This document shows positions 37,441 through 47,880 of a DNA stretch of 64,000 nt, one piece after another. The position numbers were made by a program, and so were the translations under genes. Positions within the stretch are counted from its first letter, which is position 1; each line of letters begins with the position of its first letter. The notes below the pieces were generated by a model. That model was not told the DNA's origin. It ran no database searches and worked only from the letters and a program-made list of their open reading frames with translations. The DNA is taken from the NCBI RefSeq assembly GCF_015832195.1, contig NC_052021.1, positions 25,712,286-25,776,285 on the forward strand. Reading direction: 5' to 3'. The stretch comes from Motacilla alba alba. Taxonomy: Eukaryota; Chordata; Aves; Passeriformes; Motacillidae.

Positions 37441-39399
37441 AGAGTCAGACTCCTGGGAGAAGAGATAGATCCACAATCCCAGCAAGCATCTCCCCCACAG
37501 ATCTTAAACCATATACACAGCTACTTTATTCTGCTGCATTTTTAACAGAACAACCAAGGGGTTGTTCTCATCACTGTGACTGAGTTACCTGAAGGAAAGC
37601 CAGCAGGCACCTCCCATGTTCATTAGCATTTTCCTCACAGTTCAGTTCTGGGCACTGCTATGTGTTAGTCTAACACACACAGACCTCATCGTTCACTTGA
37701 TTTGGACAACGTCTGTTATATGACAATTCTTTTCACTGCAGTGATTTTATTTTATAGAACATTACCTGGAGTGCTCATGTGAGTGGGATATTTTTAAATC
37801 AAAACTGCAGTGAGTCACATCTTACATCTTTCACTTTCTGAGGCTAAGACCACAACAATCTTCCTTTTCCTCTTGTGAAATGGACTGTGTTTCTGTGGTC
37901 ACCTGTGCAGACTCATCTGTTTGAGTTCTTCTCTCCTCCTTAGCACCTGGGATGCTCTAGATAAGGGTCCTCTTTGGGCTGTTTGCTAATTGTCTCAAAA
38001 AATAATTTGGAAAATGTTTTGGGAAAATCTTGCCTGATAGGGTTGTATTTGCATTTTTATAGGCACATCTCATTGCTGGCTTGTAGAGGCCCTGCAATTC
38101 AGACAGCCAGGCCTTTCTCCTTCCCTCTCATTTCCAGCTGGGGTCCTCCCCGACGGGTCCATCCAAAGAAATACCTTTCATTAGTCCCTGTGCACATGAC
38201 CTGGCAATCTGGGCAATTATATTTCATCCCATTATATTATTCTAGTCTGATTGTTCCAAAGTACCAATTCAGGCTTCCTCCACACTGGCAAAGCTTTTCA
38301 GCTGTGTTTCACCAGCAAAGACCCACTCTTCATGCCAAGGTCATTATGGAAAATCGCAAATGTGTTCAGTCCCCAGAATGATCCTTTAAAAAACTTCATT
38401 CCAACTCAATTAGCTCCTCTTCCAGCATGATTTTCCTCATCAGTTACTTTATCCACCTGTAATTCACCTATTCATCCTCTCTGGCTTACCTTCTCATGTC
38501 CCACACAGCCTTGAACCCATCATTTTCCTGCAATTTAGGTAGATTAGTTCCACTGAATTTCCCTGGTTTGGAACCAAAGCAGGCTGGACAGATAGATCCC
38601 ACTACTCTGCAACATTCACCTCCAGCAAACTTGTTATCTTTTTGTAGTATTTTCACATTTATCGCTACATCTTTTAATTATTCTTTCCTTCAAATTTGCC
38701 CTAATACTTTTCATATCTTTAAGGTCAGAGTTACTCCCTGCTGCCTGCTCCCTTCCCTCTCCCTGCCCACCCTCTTTTGGGCACCATGTGTGTCAGTAGC
38801 TGCCTGCTTGGCACTGGAGCCCTCTCTTCCTTTGCAAGCCCATGAGCGCATTTCCTGTGCCAAAACCTCCTTTCTCCAAGAGAGAGGGTGCCAGATGTCC
38901 CAAACCTCAATCATATTGAGTTCTGAATTCTTGCTACCACCACAGATGTAATGATTTCCATTTCCTATATGCTCATTCTCCACAAGAATGCTAACCTTGC
39001 CTCCATATTTTCCATCTTTCAAAGACTTCTGTCAAAATAGTGACTATACTTCAGGCCATATCCCAGTTAACTCTCACCATTGTGTCATAACCTATGTCCT
39101 CAATCCTTTCTGTCTCTTTATTTACAAGAATATATTTTGCTCTAATCTCAGCAAACAGGATCAAAGATTCCAAAGAAAATAATGTAGATTCTACAGTTTT
39201 TAATCAAACTGTGAACATGAGCTAAACCAGTTCAAATTCATCTAAATTAATAATACCTACTTTTCGGGCACTTACAAATTTTGATGCTTAAGAATAGTTT
39301 GAGATATTAAATACCCTTCTTTTAATTTATTTAAAGATTCAAAATCTCTCCTCCAGGGGCACAGATCTTATTAACCAGTATTTATAGAAATTCTAGATT

Positions 39400-39664
39400 G
39401 GAAAGTTACTGCTTGGAATTGCCCTAATCCTGAGAGGAATTTAGGGGCTGAAGAAGCTTTCAGATGTATCCTGCATGTTCCATCCATCAGGCTTGATTCT
39501 GCAGGCTCCGCTTGGCCTATTAATTACCTCAGTCTCAATAACCAGAGCATCTTATGAAATAATAATGATGCTCAAGCAAGCTGATGTGTTTTAACCATGT
39601 GTTTGCCAGTATGCTGGTGTATTACCATTTATCAATAGAGCCATAACTACTGCCACTTATCCAG
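39400..39664. other. Candidate conserved non-coding element next to hairpins
   Basis: Repeat-free sequence with TTAATTAC and ATTACC cores, AATAATAATGATGC, and a balanced composition unlike the surrounding low-complexity DNA. It continues into the paired hairpins. Inference from texture only. Confidence 0.22.
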
Positions 39665-39737
39665 CACTGATTTATCAGTGATCCTTTTCTTTTAAATCCA
39701 GTTTGGAGCCATTTTTTATGTGACATAAAAAAATGGC
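39665..39737. repeat. Two adjacent hairpins
   Basis: The first is CACTGA-TTTA-TCAGTG at 39665-39680, with perfect 6-bp arms. The second has a left arm at 39708-39721 and a right arm at 39723-39737; 14 bases pair with a single bulged A and a one-base loop. The second is effectively a near-perfect palindrome of 30 bases centred at 39722. Confidence 0.9.
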
Positions 39738-41934
39738 AGGCATCTAAAACCAAAAGGGCCTGCACTCTGCTTTATTCACAACCAGAGCAAAGAAAAAGGC
39801 CAATTCCTCAAACCCAATTTCAGTTGAATTTGATTTATAAATAAAGTGTGGCCAAAAAGAGAATTGAGTGGGGGAAAGGATTTCAAGGGAAGTGAGGGAG
39901 CAACTTCTCCCCTGAGGGCTGAGATTTCATCTGCTCCTTTTGGCAGATATCTGACAAGTGACAAACCCCGGGAAAATAGAGCTGACAGTAAGAAACGGTG
40001 AACGCAGCTTGTTAAGCAGGAGACCAAATGACACTGCTGTAATTTGCCAGCATCTATTTAAAGAAGGAGCTACAAGGACTTTGCACAGACCTTGACAGGG
40101 GACTCTGGGAGACTGTCGTCCCCGAGTTTCCCGTCTGTTCTTTCTAAGAATGCCGTTTCCAAAGGTTGAGATTGCATTGAGCTAAGGGTGTTGAAGGCAG
40201 GCAGGGATTAGCACTGTGAGAGAGAGGTGGGAGAAGAGCATCTTGCAGTGTGCTGCTGGGGAAAGAGCAAAGGGGACAGGCAAAGGAGAGTGTTAGGAAT
40301 TTAAGACCTGGTGTTCCACAGATAATCTTCTCTTTCCACTAATATCCAAACTCAGAAACTCTCCCTGACAGTTGATGGAGGTAGTCTCCAACCCACTACA
40401 ATTTAACCTCCTGTAGCTAAAAGGGTTTCTTTCTCTTTTCTACCCCAAATTAAACTTTTATAATTTTAGTCCTTTTCTTAATCACTTTTGTCCTTTTCTC
40501 CCCATGAAAAGTGAGAGCATTGTACCCATAAAAGTAGTCTTGCATTCATTTTATTCACAGAAAAAATGAATAATCAGTCCCCGTGGAAGAGCAGGATTTA
40601 GTGCACTCCAGCCTAGAAAAGTTCCTCTTTCCAGTTAAGCAAGCTGGTGTCAGCATCCAGGATCCCAGAGGCCGAGCATGAACACCCAGCAGCTGTGGAG
40701 GCAGCCCACAGCCCTCCAGGGGTGCAGAGACAGTGGTTCCTCTGTTACCCATTTGTGTTGTTGAATTCAATATCAAAGAAAGAAAACAGCTTGAAAACCA
40801 AAGAGAATACTGAGGGAAAAGGCAAAGGTCAGAAGTTGAATCACACAGGTGTGAGTACCCTGAAGATACAGTCCTAAATGACTTGATTGTCCTGCCTTGG
40901 CCACTTTGGAATCCATGCTAATCTTGAACATGTAGTGGAAAGTACTACATTGTATGCATGTGATTGGAAAGAAATGTTGGGGGTTTTTTTTGTATTAACA
41001 ACTTATGTGGGGTTTTTTCCCTCATTCAGGCTCTGCAAGTGTTCCTTTTACAGCCAAAGAGCTTAAAAATTATATTAACCATTTTTTTCTCTTTCTTCTC
41101 CTCCATTTCCTGCCACCTACCACTGAACTACTCAAAGCATTAAATTCACTTGCAGCAAATTCAGCTCTCAGTTTGGGGAAATTCTTTTCCTCCAGTTCCC
41201 CCTCATAGCAAAGGGAGAAACTGTGACTTTTAAGCCCTCTCTATAATGAAACAAGAAGTGCAGCATCCTGAAACAGACTGAGGGACTTAATACATGCAAA
41301 CTGGCCCCAAGGTCATGCAAGCAGGGACTTGACCATCCAAACACAGAAGTCAAAAGGTTACCTCTCATCAGTTCCATCAGTACAGGTCAGCTGGAAGTTT
41401 GTTTTTCACTCCAAATTTCACATTATGAGCAAGGTTTTGAAGTCTTTCTACCCTCATACCCTGAAGGAGACTCTGGAACTGTTTTTTGTAACAGCAAAAA
41501 TTAGCCTGTGATTATATAACTACTGGGAAGCTAAGTCCATGGCTGTTTCCCCTGAATGTGATGGCATTGAAAGTATTTAAACTAATGCTTATCTCTGCAC
41601 TTCTAAAATTGCTGGGATCAAAGTTCAAAATTGTAAACTCCAGCAAAAAGAGGTCGCTGTCATATGCTTGTGTAACACCTAGCAAAAGGAAAGCCTAATC
41701 CTGCTTAATCCCCTAAGATTTGCCGTTTATAAAAAAAACTTCATTTTTTAAGCAAATATAAATCTACACATGTAGAATGTGAAGTATCCAGTTCTGCTGG
41801 TGTGGAATGCTACAATTCCATATGAGATTGCTTAAAATGGAAGGCTGTTTCAGACCAAGCCCTAACTCATTTTATATTACTCTTTATTGAAAATAAATCA
41901 TACGCAGACCCTCCATAGGGCTTTTAAGGTGCTA

Positions 41935-42080
41935 ATTATAAATTTTAGCTTGAACAAGATTAGCATTGCCTCCCATTTTACAGATTAAAAAGCTGAAAAA
42001 TGGATGTGAAATGAGTTTCCCTGAGATACAGAAGGAGACATTGCTGAAAAGCAATGTGAATGCAAGAATTAGGGGGCTGC
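41935..42080 (-). mobile_element. MIR-like SINE fragment
   Basis: 'CCTCCCATTTTACAGATTAA' followed by 'AAGCTGAAAAATGG', 'GAAATGAGTTTCCCTGAGAT' and 'GCAATGTGAATGCAAGAATT' reproduces the order of the antisense MIR core ('ccccattttacagatgaggaaactgaggc', 'ttaagtgacttgcccaaggtcacac', 'gtggcagagccaggattcgaa'). The element therefore lies on the minus strand. Confidence 0.65.
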
Positions 42081-43023
42081 TGTGAATGACAGACCAGGGA
42101 CAAATTTTTAAACTCACTGTAGTAAGTGTAATGACTAACTTAATTCTTTTGCATTTGAATTTATTCTCTCTGGCTCATTAGTCCTACAGCTAACGAGCTC
42201 AGATACCTCACAGTGCCCACGGTGGGCTGCTTTCAGGCCCTGATCACACCCAGGTTTCTTCAGTCCTGATTGGCAAAACATGACACTTGTCACCAAATCC
42301 CAACCTTAGGATAAAGCACTTTGCAGATATTATCTGCAGGCAGCAAATGACACACTGAAGCAATAAAATATGTTGGGAAAAGGGAAGGACAGATTTGATT
42401 TTTATTTGAACACTCCACATGCCATCTCCCCATATTCCTTACACTATTCCCAGTAATTTCACCACACGTCCTGGCCAAGCTCTCTCCAGGGCTCACAGAT
42501 GAGTCAGTGTGGTTCCCCACAGCATGTGGTTTATCTACATCATCTATTTTCTCCTGCTCCCCACCTTTTTACTTGTTGTTTTACTTTGTAGATAGTTGCT
42601 CATTCATTGATTCAAGGCATTAATAGAACAGTGATCAAATAAAAAGCCCCCAGGCATAAACATGACAAGGGAAAAAAGAGAAGAAAAACAAAAATGAAAA
42701 AAAGGCCACACAGAAATTTTCTAAAATTATATTATTCCAGTGATATCATACAATTTTTGACCTTAAGCAAAGGAAAGTTGATGACTTTAATAGAGTTTCC
42801 CCATAAAGCTCTGTCTTTCTCCTTCCTTCTGGAAAAAAAAAACCACGCAATCCTGCTAGAATATTTTTTCATTGCTATCTCTTAAGTAAGACACTTTCCT
42901 GCCCTATCAGAGTAATCAAACCTGTGATTCACAGGGCTAATGTCAAGCTACTACCCTGGGCATGAAACAGCACTTAAAGGAAATTAATCTGAATTTTGCT
43001 TCCTAGAAGGGGCATATTTTCAC

Positions 43024-43038
43024 TTTTTTTTTTTTTTT
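43024..43038. repeat. Poly(T) run of 15
   Basis: Uninterrupted T15 run without a recognised adjacent element. Confidence 0.9.
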
Positions 43039-43344
43039 AATCAAATAAGGGAAAGTAGAAAGAAGGGGGAGCAGAGGTGGATAAAGGGTGGAGTTCATTA
43101 TGAAACCACAGGGCAAAATTGGTTCACATTAGAAATGCTTCAGAGCTCAGCATTAACTTTGTTCCTTGGCAGTAAATAAGCCAGTGAGCAATAAGAAATA
43201 TGTAAGTACTGCCAGGGGGTTGTAGATTGGTAGACACAGGGGTTTGTTTAATGTCTCCCTCTACATGCATATTGTAGTTGATATTAAAAATTGGATATTA
43301 GAGTTTGTCTTGGACTATTCTATTTATTATTTGTGCTGTGATGG

Positions 43345-43424
43345 AGAATGAAATTCTGCATCCTGTGTTTTATGGGTGGTTAGACCAGATAATCTAATCA
43401 ACTCTCCTGGCCCTACACTCTACA
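43345..43424 (+). mobile_element. Old CR1 3'-end fragment
   Basis: Sense-strand similarity to the 3' end of non-avian-type and ancient CR1 copies: 'GAAATTCTGCATCCTGTGTT', 'TTATGGGTGGTTAGACCAGA', 'TAATCTAATCAACTCTCCTG' and 'GGCCCTACACTCTA' match the tail 'gaattctgtgcagtgttatgcaggaggtcagactagatgatc', then 'tcccttctggcctta'. The final octamer repeats are decayed. Plus-strand orientation. Confidence 0.6.
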
Positions 43425-44809
43425 CAGCTGGAGGTTGCAATAAGGATTGGAAGACACCATCTAATTAAATACCAGAACAAAGCCACCACTATTGTTTCTT
43501 GCTTTGGAAGAATGCATCAAGAGGAGGGCCCCGTCGAGTCAGACAGCCTACAAACACACAGTCCAGCCATGGTCTCTGCTGAGAAGTGTTTGCAGCTTAA
43601 GGTGAGAGAAGCAAGCCAGGGGATGGACAGGTCCAGGGGATATCCTCTCTGGTGCCAGCCAGTGTGAGATGCCTGGATCCTGGCTTCATAAAAGCCCTTT
43701 CCCTGATGATGTAGCTATTCACCAGACACTTCACTTTTCAACAGACACAGGATGATTTTCCAGGGCTCCAAGGGACTACACGTGGACTTTGGGAGGAAGG
43801 GACCCAAAACAGTAACAAAGTTGGATGGACAGAAGTCGGTCTCTGCAGAGCCATCCAGGAGTCTCTGCTGCTCAGGGACCTGCTGGCCAAAGTTCCTTAT
43901 TTTTTGGATTTCCAGAGGTCAGGATACAGCCATCCTGCTGTCTTGTCCTGCCTCTGTAGGGCTGGCTAGAGAACAGGGAGCATAGCACAGAGGGGATGAT
44001 CCCTGCTCAGGAAGAGAGGCATAAATCAAACAATCTCAAAGTAAGTGAATGCTGCCCAGACAGCAGAGTAGCCTTTAGTGGGGCTTTAATATGTGCTGTC
44101 TAGTTCTTCCTGATGAACTTGGGATGATGCCAAGTGGGTTGAGTCATTTTTTCTACATCTTTGTTTAAGTCTGTTTAGGATTGTGAAGGACATAAAAATA
44201 AAATGCAAACACTGCCAGACTCCTCATTTGGGGATTTCAGATGCTCATTCAAGGTGTATGTCCCTAGTCCCATGTGGGGATGGAGAAGTGAAAGCCATTA
44301 TACCTGTCTCCTGTCTTGCAGCCTTGCCTGCAGCCCTTCTCCTGCTTTGTTTCAGTCCTACCACCCAGGAAAAGTGCATTATCTATTGTGTGCTGTGCTA
44401 TCACATCTCAGCAGTGACCTTTCAGAGGAGTTAACAATTTTACCGAAAGACGAAAAAAAGAAGGGGGGAGGGGAAGAAAAATGGTTTTTTATCTGATTCT
44501 ATCAATTTCAGAAGTTTCACAAATGGAGATAGTATGTGCCATGTTATTAACACTGGGAACATTGGGATGATGGGAAGGGCTGATATTTGAAAAGGTGTTT
44601 GCTCTTTTCTCTACAATGGCGATGAACACAAATTCCAGATTGTTATCCTGCTAAAGGTCAATCAACTTTAGCAAAAAAAACCACAGGAATGGCCACTATC
44701 TGACACTATTGAACACACAAGTCTTTAGGGAAAAGTAAAACTGCACAATTATATATGATGCTTTCTCTAAACCTCCTGTGGCCTGTCTGTTTAATAAGCC
44801 CAAAGATTT
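43425..44809. other. Unique non-coding sequence
   Basis: No supported gene and no recognised repeat. Overlapping short frames near 44183-44496 lack any recognisable family. Confidence 0.5.
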
Positions 44810-45070
44810 CCCTTTTCCAAGTATTTCTCTAGTCTTCCTTTGAACCTGTGTATGTCTGCATCCAGATTATCCTCAGGATACAAATTTTACAGGTCTACTA
44901 CAAATTCTGTGAAGCACCATCTCCTCCTGCTCATTTTAAATCTGGCTACACCCGCTATGGGGAGCTTGGGCTTCCAGTCTTTGGTCCCTTTCAAAGCAGA
45001 GGGTGAACACTAGATCCCTCTCTGCCCTTTCAGGATATTTATACCCACTTCTACCGCTACTTTTTTTTTC
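44810..45070 (-). mobile_element. Old CR1/L3-like LINE fragment
   Basis: Plus strand reads 'TTCCAAGTATTTCTCTAGTC', 'TTCCTTTGAACCTGTGTATG', 'CAGATTATCCTCAGGATACA' (equivalent to 'acatcctctggcagcaagttcca'), 'TTTTACAGGTCTACTACAAA', 'TTCTGTGAAGCACCATCTCC' and 'TGCTCATTTTAAATCTGGCT'. All are in the antisense order of the CR1/L3 3' region. A later 'TTTCAGGATATTTATACCCA' may continue the match. This is the clearest ancient LINE copy in the window. Confidence 0.75.
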
Positions 45071-47724
45071 CTAGCATTTTAGTTTTGTAAACTTCTGCTC
45101 TGGCCTTTCCTCCCTTACACAGCTTGCTGAGCTGTGCCTTAAAAGATTTCAGGCAGCTTTGATTCTGTAATTTGCCTGAGATATTGGCTCCCTCCCTCAA
45201 GAGTTGATTGTATGCTCACAGCTTATTTTCTTTCCTTTTTTTTTAATTGTAATTATACCTCCCATAGGACAGCTGCTGTGTTTTATGTACGCAAAAGCAT
45301 CCTGAAAATTTAATGTCAGCATAGCAATGGGGAATTCAGAATCTAAATGCAGCCATGCATTCATTTCCCTTCCACTCTTCATAAATTGTTACAATACAAA
45401 ACCTTCCAAGTAAGTCGACTACCTTTAAGTCACTTCTTATCAAGTCTTCCTTTATTTAGTCATCAGTCAAGAACTGTGTCCTGGTTTTTGGGGAAGGGAA
45501 AAGTCTTTTGTAGTAGAGGAAGGAAGGAGGCTGCTGGCTAGATTTTCCTTTCTATTTTGTTTCAAATGTCCTTTATGTTTGTGTGGCAGAGAGCAGGCCT
45601 GCTTTATACAACAGACCAGGACAAAATATGCAGTGCTATTCCTCACCCTTTTCTCATTTGTGCAAAACCAGGGGGGTGCTACATTACCTGAAAGCAGAAC
45701 AGATTTATCTGTCACTCCCAGACCTTGGCTAATATGTGTAGCTGCTGTCCCATGAATGGTGCCTCAGAGATATAAATGTAATAGAGGCAGTACAAAGGCA
45801 TGGCATTAAATCAAATGTCAACTCTGACCTTTGGAGGTCAAAGAATCAAGAGCAGGGAGTCACAGATGTTCTTTTTTCCCCTGAGATTCCCTACACCATG
45901 TTCAAGAAAAGCTCATGATACTTCCAGTGTGTTTGCACACCATAAGGTGAGAAGGGCTTAACCTTGCTCGATCTCAAGGAAGCTTCAGGATCTCCCTCAA
46001 CCTGGGGCAAGAGCATCCCTCTCCCAAGGACCCACCCAGCTGCCCCCTTGAGTAGTGAGGAGTTTGTCCTTGCTGCAAAGGGAGGAAGGAGTCTGCAGCT
46101 GCTGTGTTTTAGCTCTTAAAGTCACTCAGCTGCTTTTGCTGGACATTGTTTTTATCAGTCTTGTGACATTTTGCAACAAGAAACAGCAGTGCCTTGAAGG
46201 AACCCTGAGAAGCAGGCTGATGTTCTGATGTTTTTAGAGCACATGCGGGAAAAGGAACTAACTCAGAAATGGGGTGGGGGGTCTTCAGTTCAAGCACATC
46301 CCTGGCAGACAAAAGGGTTAAAAGCCCCGAGCTTGCTTTAACCACAGTCTCAATCTGTCTCCTGAAACAACATGTGTTCCATGGACAGCAGCAAGTCTTG
46401 AAGTGCAGGAGTCTGCCTCAGCAGATCTGAAAAAAATGGAGAGAAGTGGAACAATGTCATCGAGGAAAAACTCCAAATGAGGGGAGACCTTGGAACTGAA
46501 TTGAAGCTTGACCAGAAAAAGATCAGCCATCCCACCAGTACATCAGCACAGATCCCTGTTCTGTCCCACAGAACATGTCTCAGGGGACAAACAGTGGATG
46601 CCATCTCCCGCCTGGAGGGTGGCCCAGGATCAGCAGAGACGATCCCATGGGTGACACGGCAAGAGACCAGCCCTGTCACTGCAAAGTCACCCCCATGAGG
46701 GCACAGACACACCCAGGTGATGTATTTATTCCTTAGGTTTTCCCACTGCCGGTTTCCTGAGCTGGTGGCACCCAGGACAGCTGCAAGGAAAGAGTGGAAA
46801 AGTGTCACTGGAGCCTGTGGATCACTGTTGGCACAGGCCCATGTCATTACAGCCACTCATGAAACAGGCATCACAGAACTATCAGAACAAGCAGAAGTGT
46901 GGGATTTCCCAGGAATATTTCCCACCCAAGTACAGCATTAATTAAGCCTGACCCTGCTTAGCTTCATGAAAGAAGAGAGAGGTGTCAGGTCCTTGGGCTA
47001 AACAGATTAACAGCCAGGTAAGATATAAAATACCACACAGCCCAAGAGGGCTAACACTCAGCTGGATATTGACAGTGTCTTTCAAAGCAGGTTAATTAAA
47101 GTAATAGTTTAGCTTTCTCCGTTTTATACACATTTTTTTCAAAGAAAATTACTACTTTGAATATTTCCCAGTGTTTTCATTAATTATGCAACCTATTACA
47201 ACAAGGAACTAATTAGGAAATATATCTGGGTTTGGAAACAAACTGCATCAGTGCATTTTCACAAAGGGTTTTCATCTTCTTGAGACAAAGATCGCTTTCA
47301 GCTATAATTAAGGCTGATAAACCTGGTAAAGAGGAAATTAACAAAAATCTCAGCATGCTGAGCAGCTCAAAGGGCTTATGAAAATATACTTCTGAAAATT
47401 AAAAAAATAAAATCAATACACAAGTGAATACTCCTCATGACATTCTTAATTATACCAAGAAGTCATGGGGTTTTTATCAAATCAAGCATTCTCTCTGACT
47501 TTTACACTTTGATGTTTCATGCCATTTAATTGCTACTAAGAGTGGAACTCACTTTTCCATGCACATTAGGGGAAGCAGGAATCAGCCATAAATTCCTAGA
47601 AGATGGCTTGTACAAATCGTTTCCTTAATCAAGAGAACTAGGAAGCACTGCCTGATTTACTGTTCCTTATTTTTAATGTATGTTTGTCTTTTGAGAATAG
47701 GTGTCAGCACCCCAGGGCCTCTTC
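45071..47724. other. Unique non-coding sequence
   Basis: No supported gene. A 168-codon minus-strand frame (46350-46856) in a GC-richer patch has no recognisable domain. An AT-rich candidate conserved block occupies about 47090-47420. Confidence 0.5.
47090..47420. other. AT-rich candidate conserved non-coding element
   Basis: Repeat-free, rich in TTAATTAA, TTAATTATGC (POU/octamer-like), CTAATTAGG and TATAATTAAGG homeodomain-type words. There is a TGCTGAGCAGC-like E-box/MAF-like site near 47354. No open frame of note. The density of these words is higher than in neighbouring sequence, but conservation is untested. Confidence 0.3.
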
Positions 47725-47880
47725 TCAGGTTCTGCCCTTGATTTATTCTCAAGCTCTGGGCAGATTATTTAACCTCTTTCAAACTCACTTTATCTTCCTA
47801 TAAAATGGACATGAGAATTTTTTTCATCTAAGTCCTGAATTGACTCTGGCTGTAGCAAGTGTTTATAATGTTCTCTTGAA
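47725..47880 (+). mobile_element. MIR-like SINE fragment
   Basis: The stretch 'GGGCAGATTATTTAACCTCT', 'TTCAAACTCACTTTATCTTC' and 'CTATAAAATGGACATGAGAA' closely tracks the MIR core ('gggcaagttacttaacctctctgagcctcagtttcctcatctgtaaaatgggg'). Upstream 'GGTTCTGCCCTTGATTTATT' fits 'ggctctgccacttactag'. This is the best MIR match in the window, in sense orientation. Confidence 0.75.

Larger units (their letters stand above)
35131..39664. other. Unique non-coding sequence, partly pyrimidine-rich
   Basis: No supported gene. Notable parts are a TA/TG alternating run at 35885-35920, an 18-base direct repeat pair at 36930-36982, a possible CR1 piece at 37330-37440, and a perfect 8-bp inverted repeat at 37661-37677. 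A C/T-rich stretch at 37930-39000 explains two longer plus-strand frames (135 and 151 codons) of no recognisable family. Confidence 0.45.
39738..43344. other. Unique non-coding sequence
   Basis: No supported gene. Holds a strong MIR-like piece (41935-42080) and a T15 run at 43024-43038. Remaining sequence is unremarkable. Confidence 0.5.

Noticed and set aside
37661..37677. Perfect 8-bp inverted repeat as a functional site
   Set aside because: Short palindromes of this size are expected several times in 64 kb.
38496..38951. 151-codon plus-strand open frame as a gene
   Set aside because: The stretch is strongly C/T-rich, which gives Ser/Leu/Pro-rich frames by composition alone; no family recognised.
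42285..42370. A further MIR copy
   Set aside because: AAAGCACTTTGCAGATATTATC is suggestive, but the rest of the core is not in order.
46350..46856. 168-codon minus-strand open frame as a gene
   Set aside because: No recognisable domain, it lies in a GC-richer patch, and a competing plus-strand frame overlaps it. Nothing besides length supports coding.
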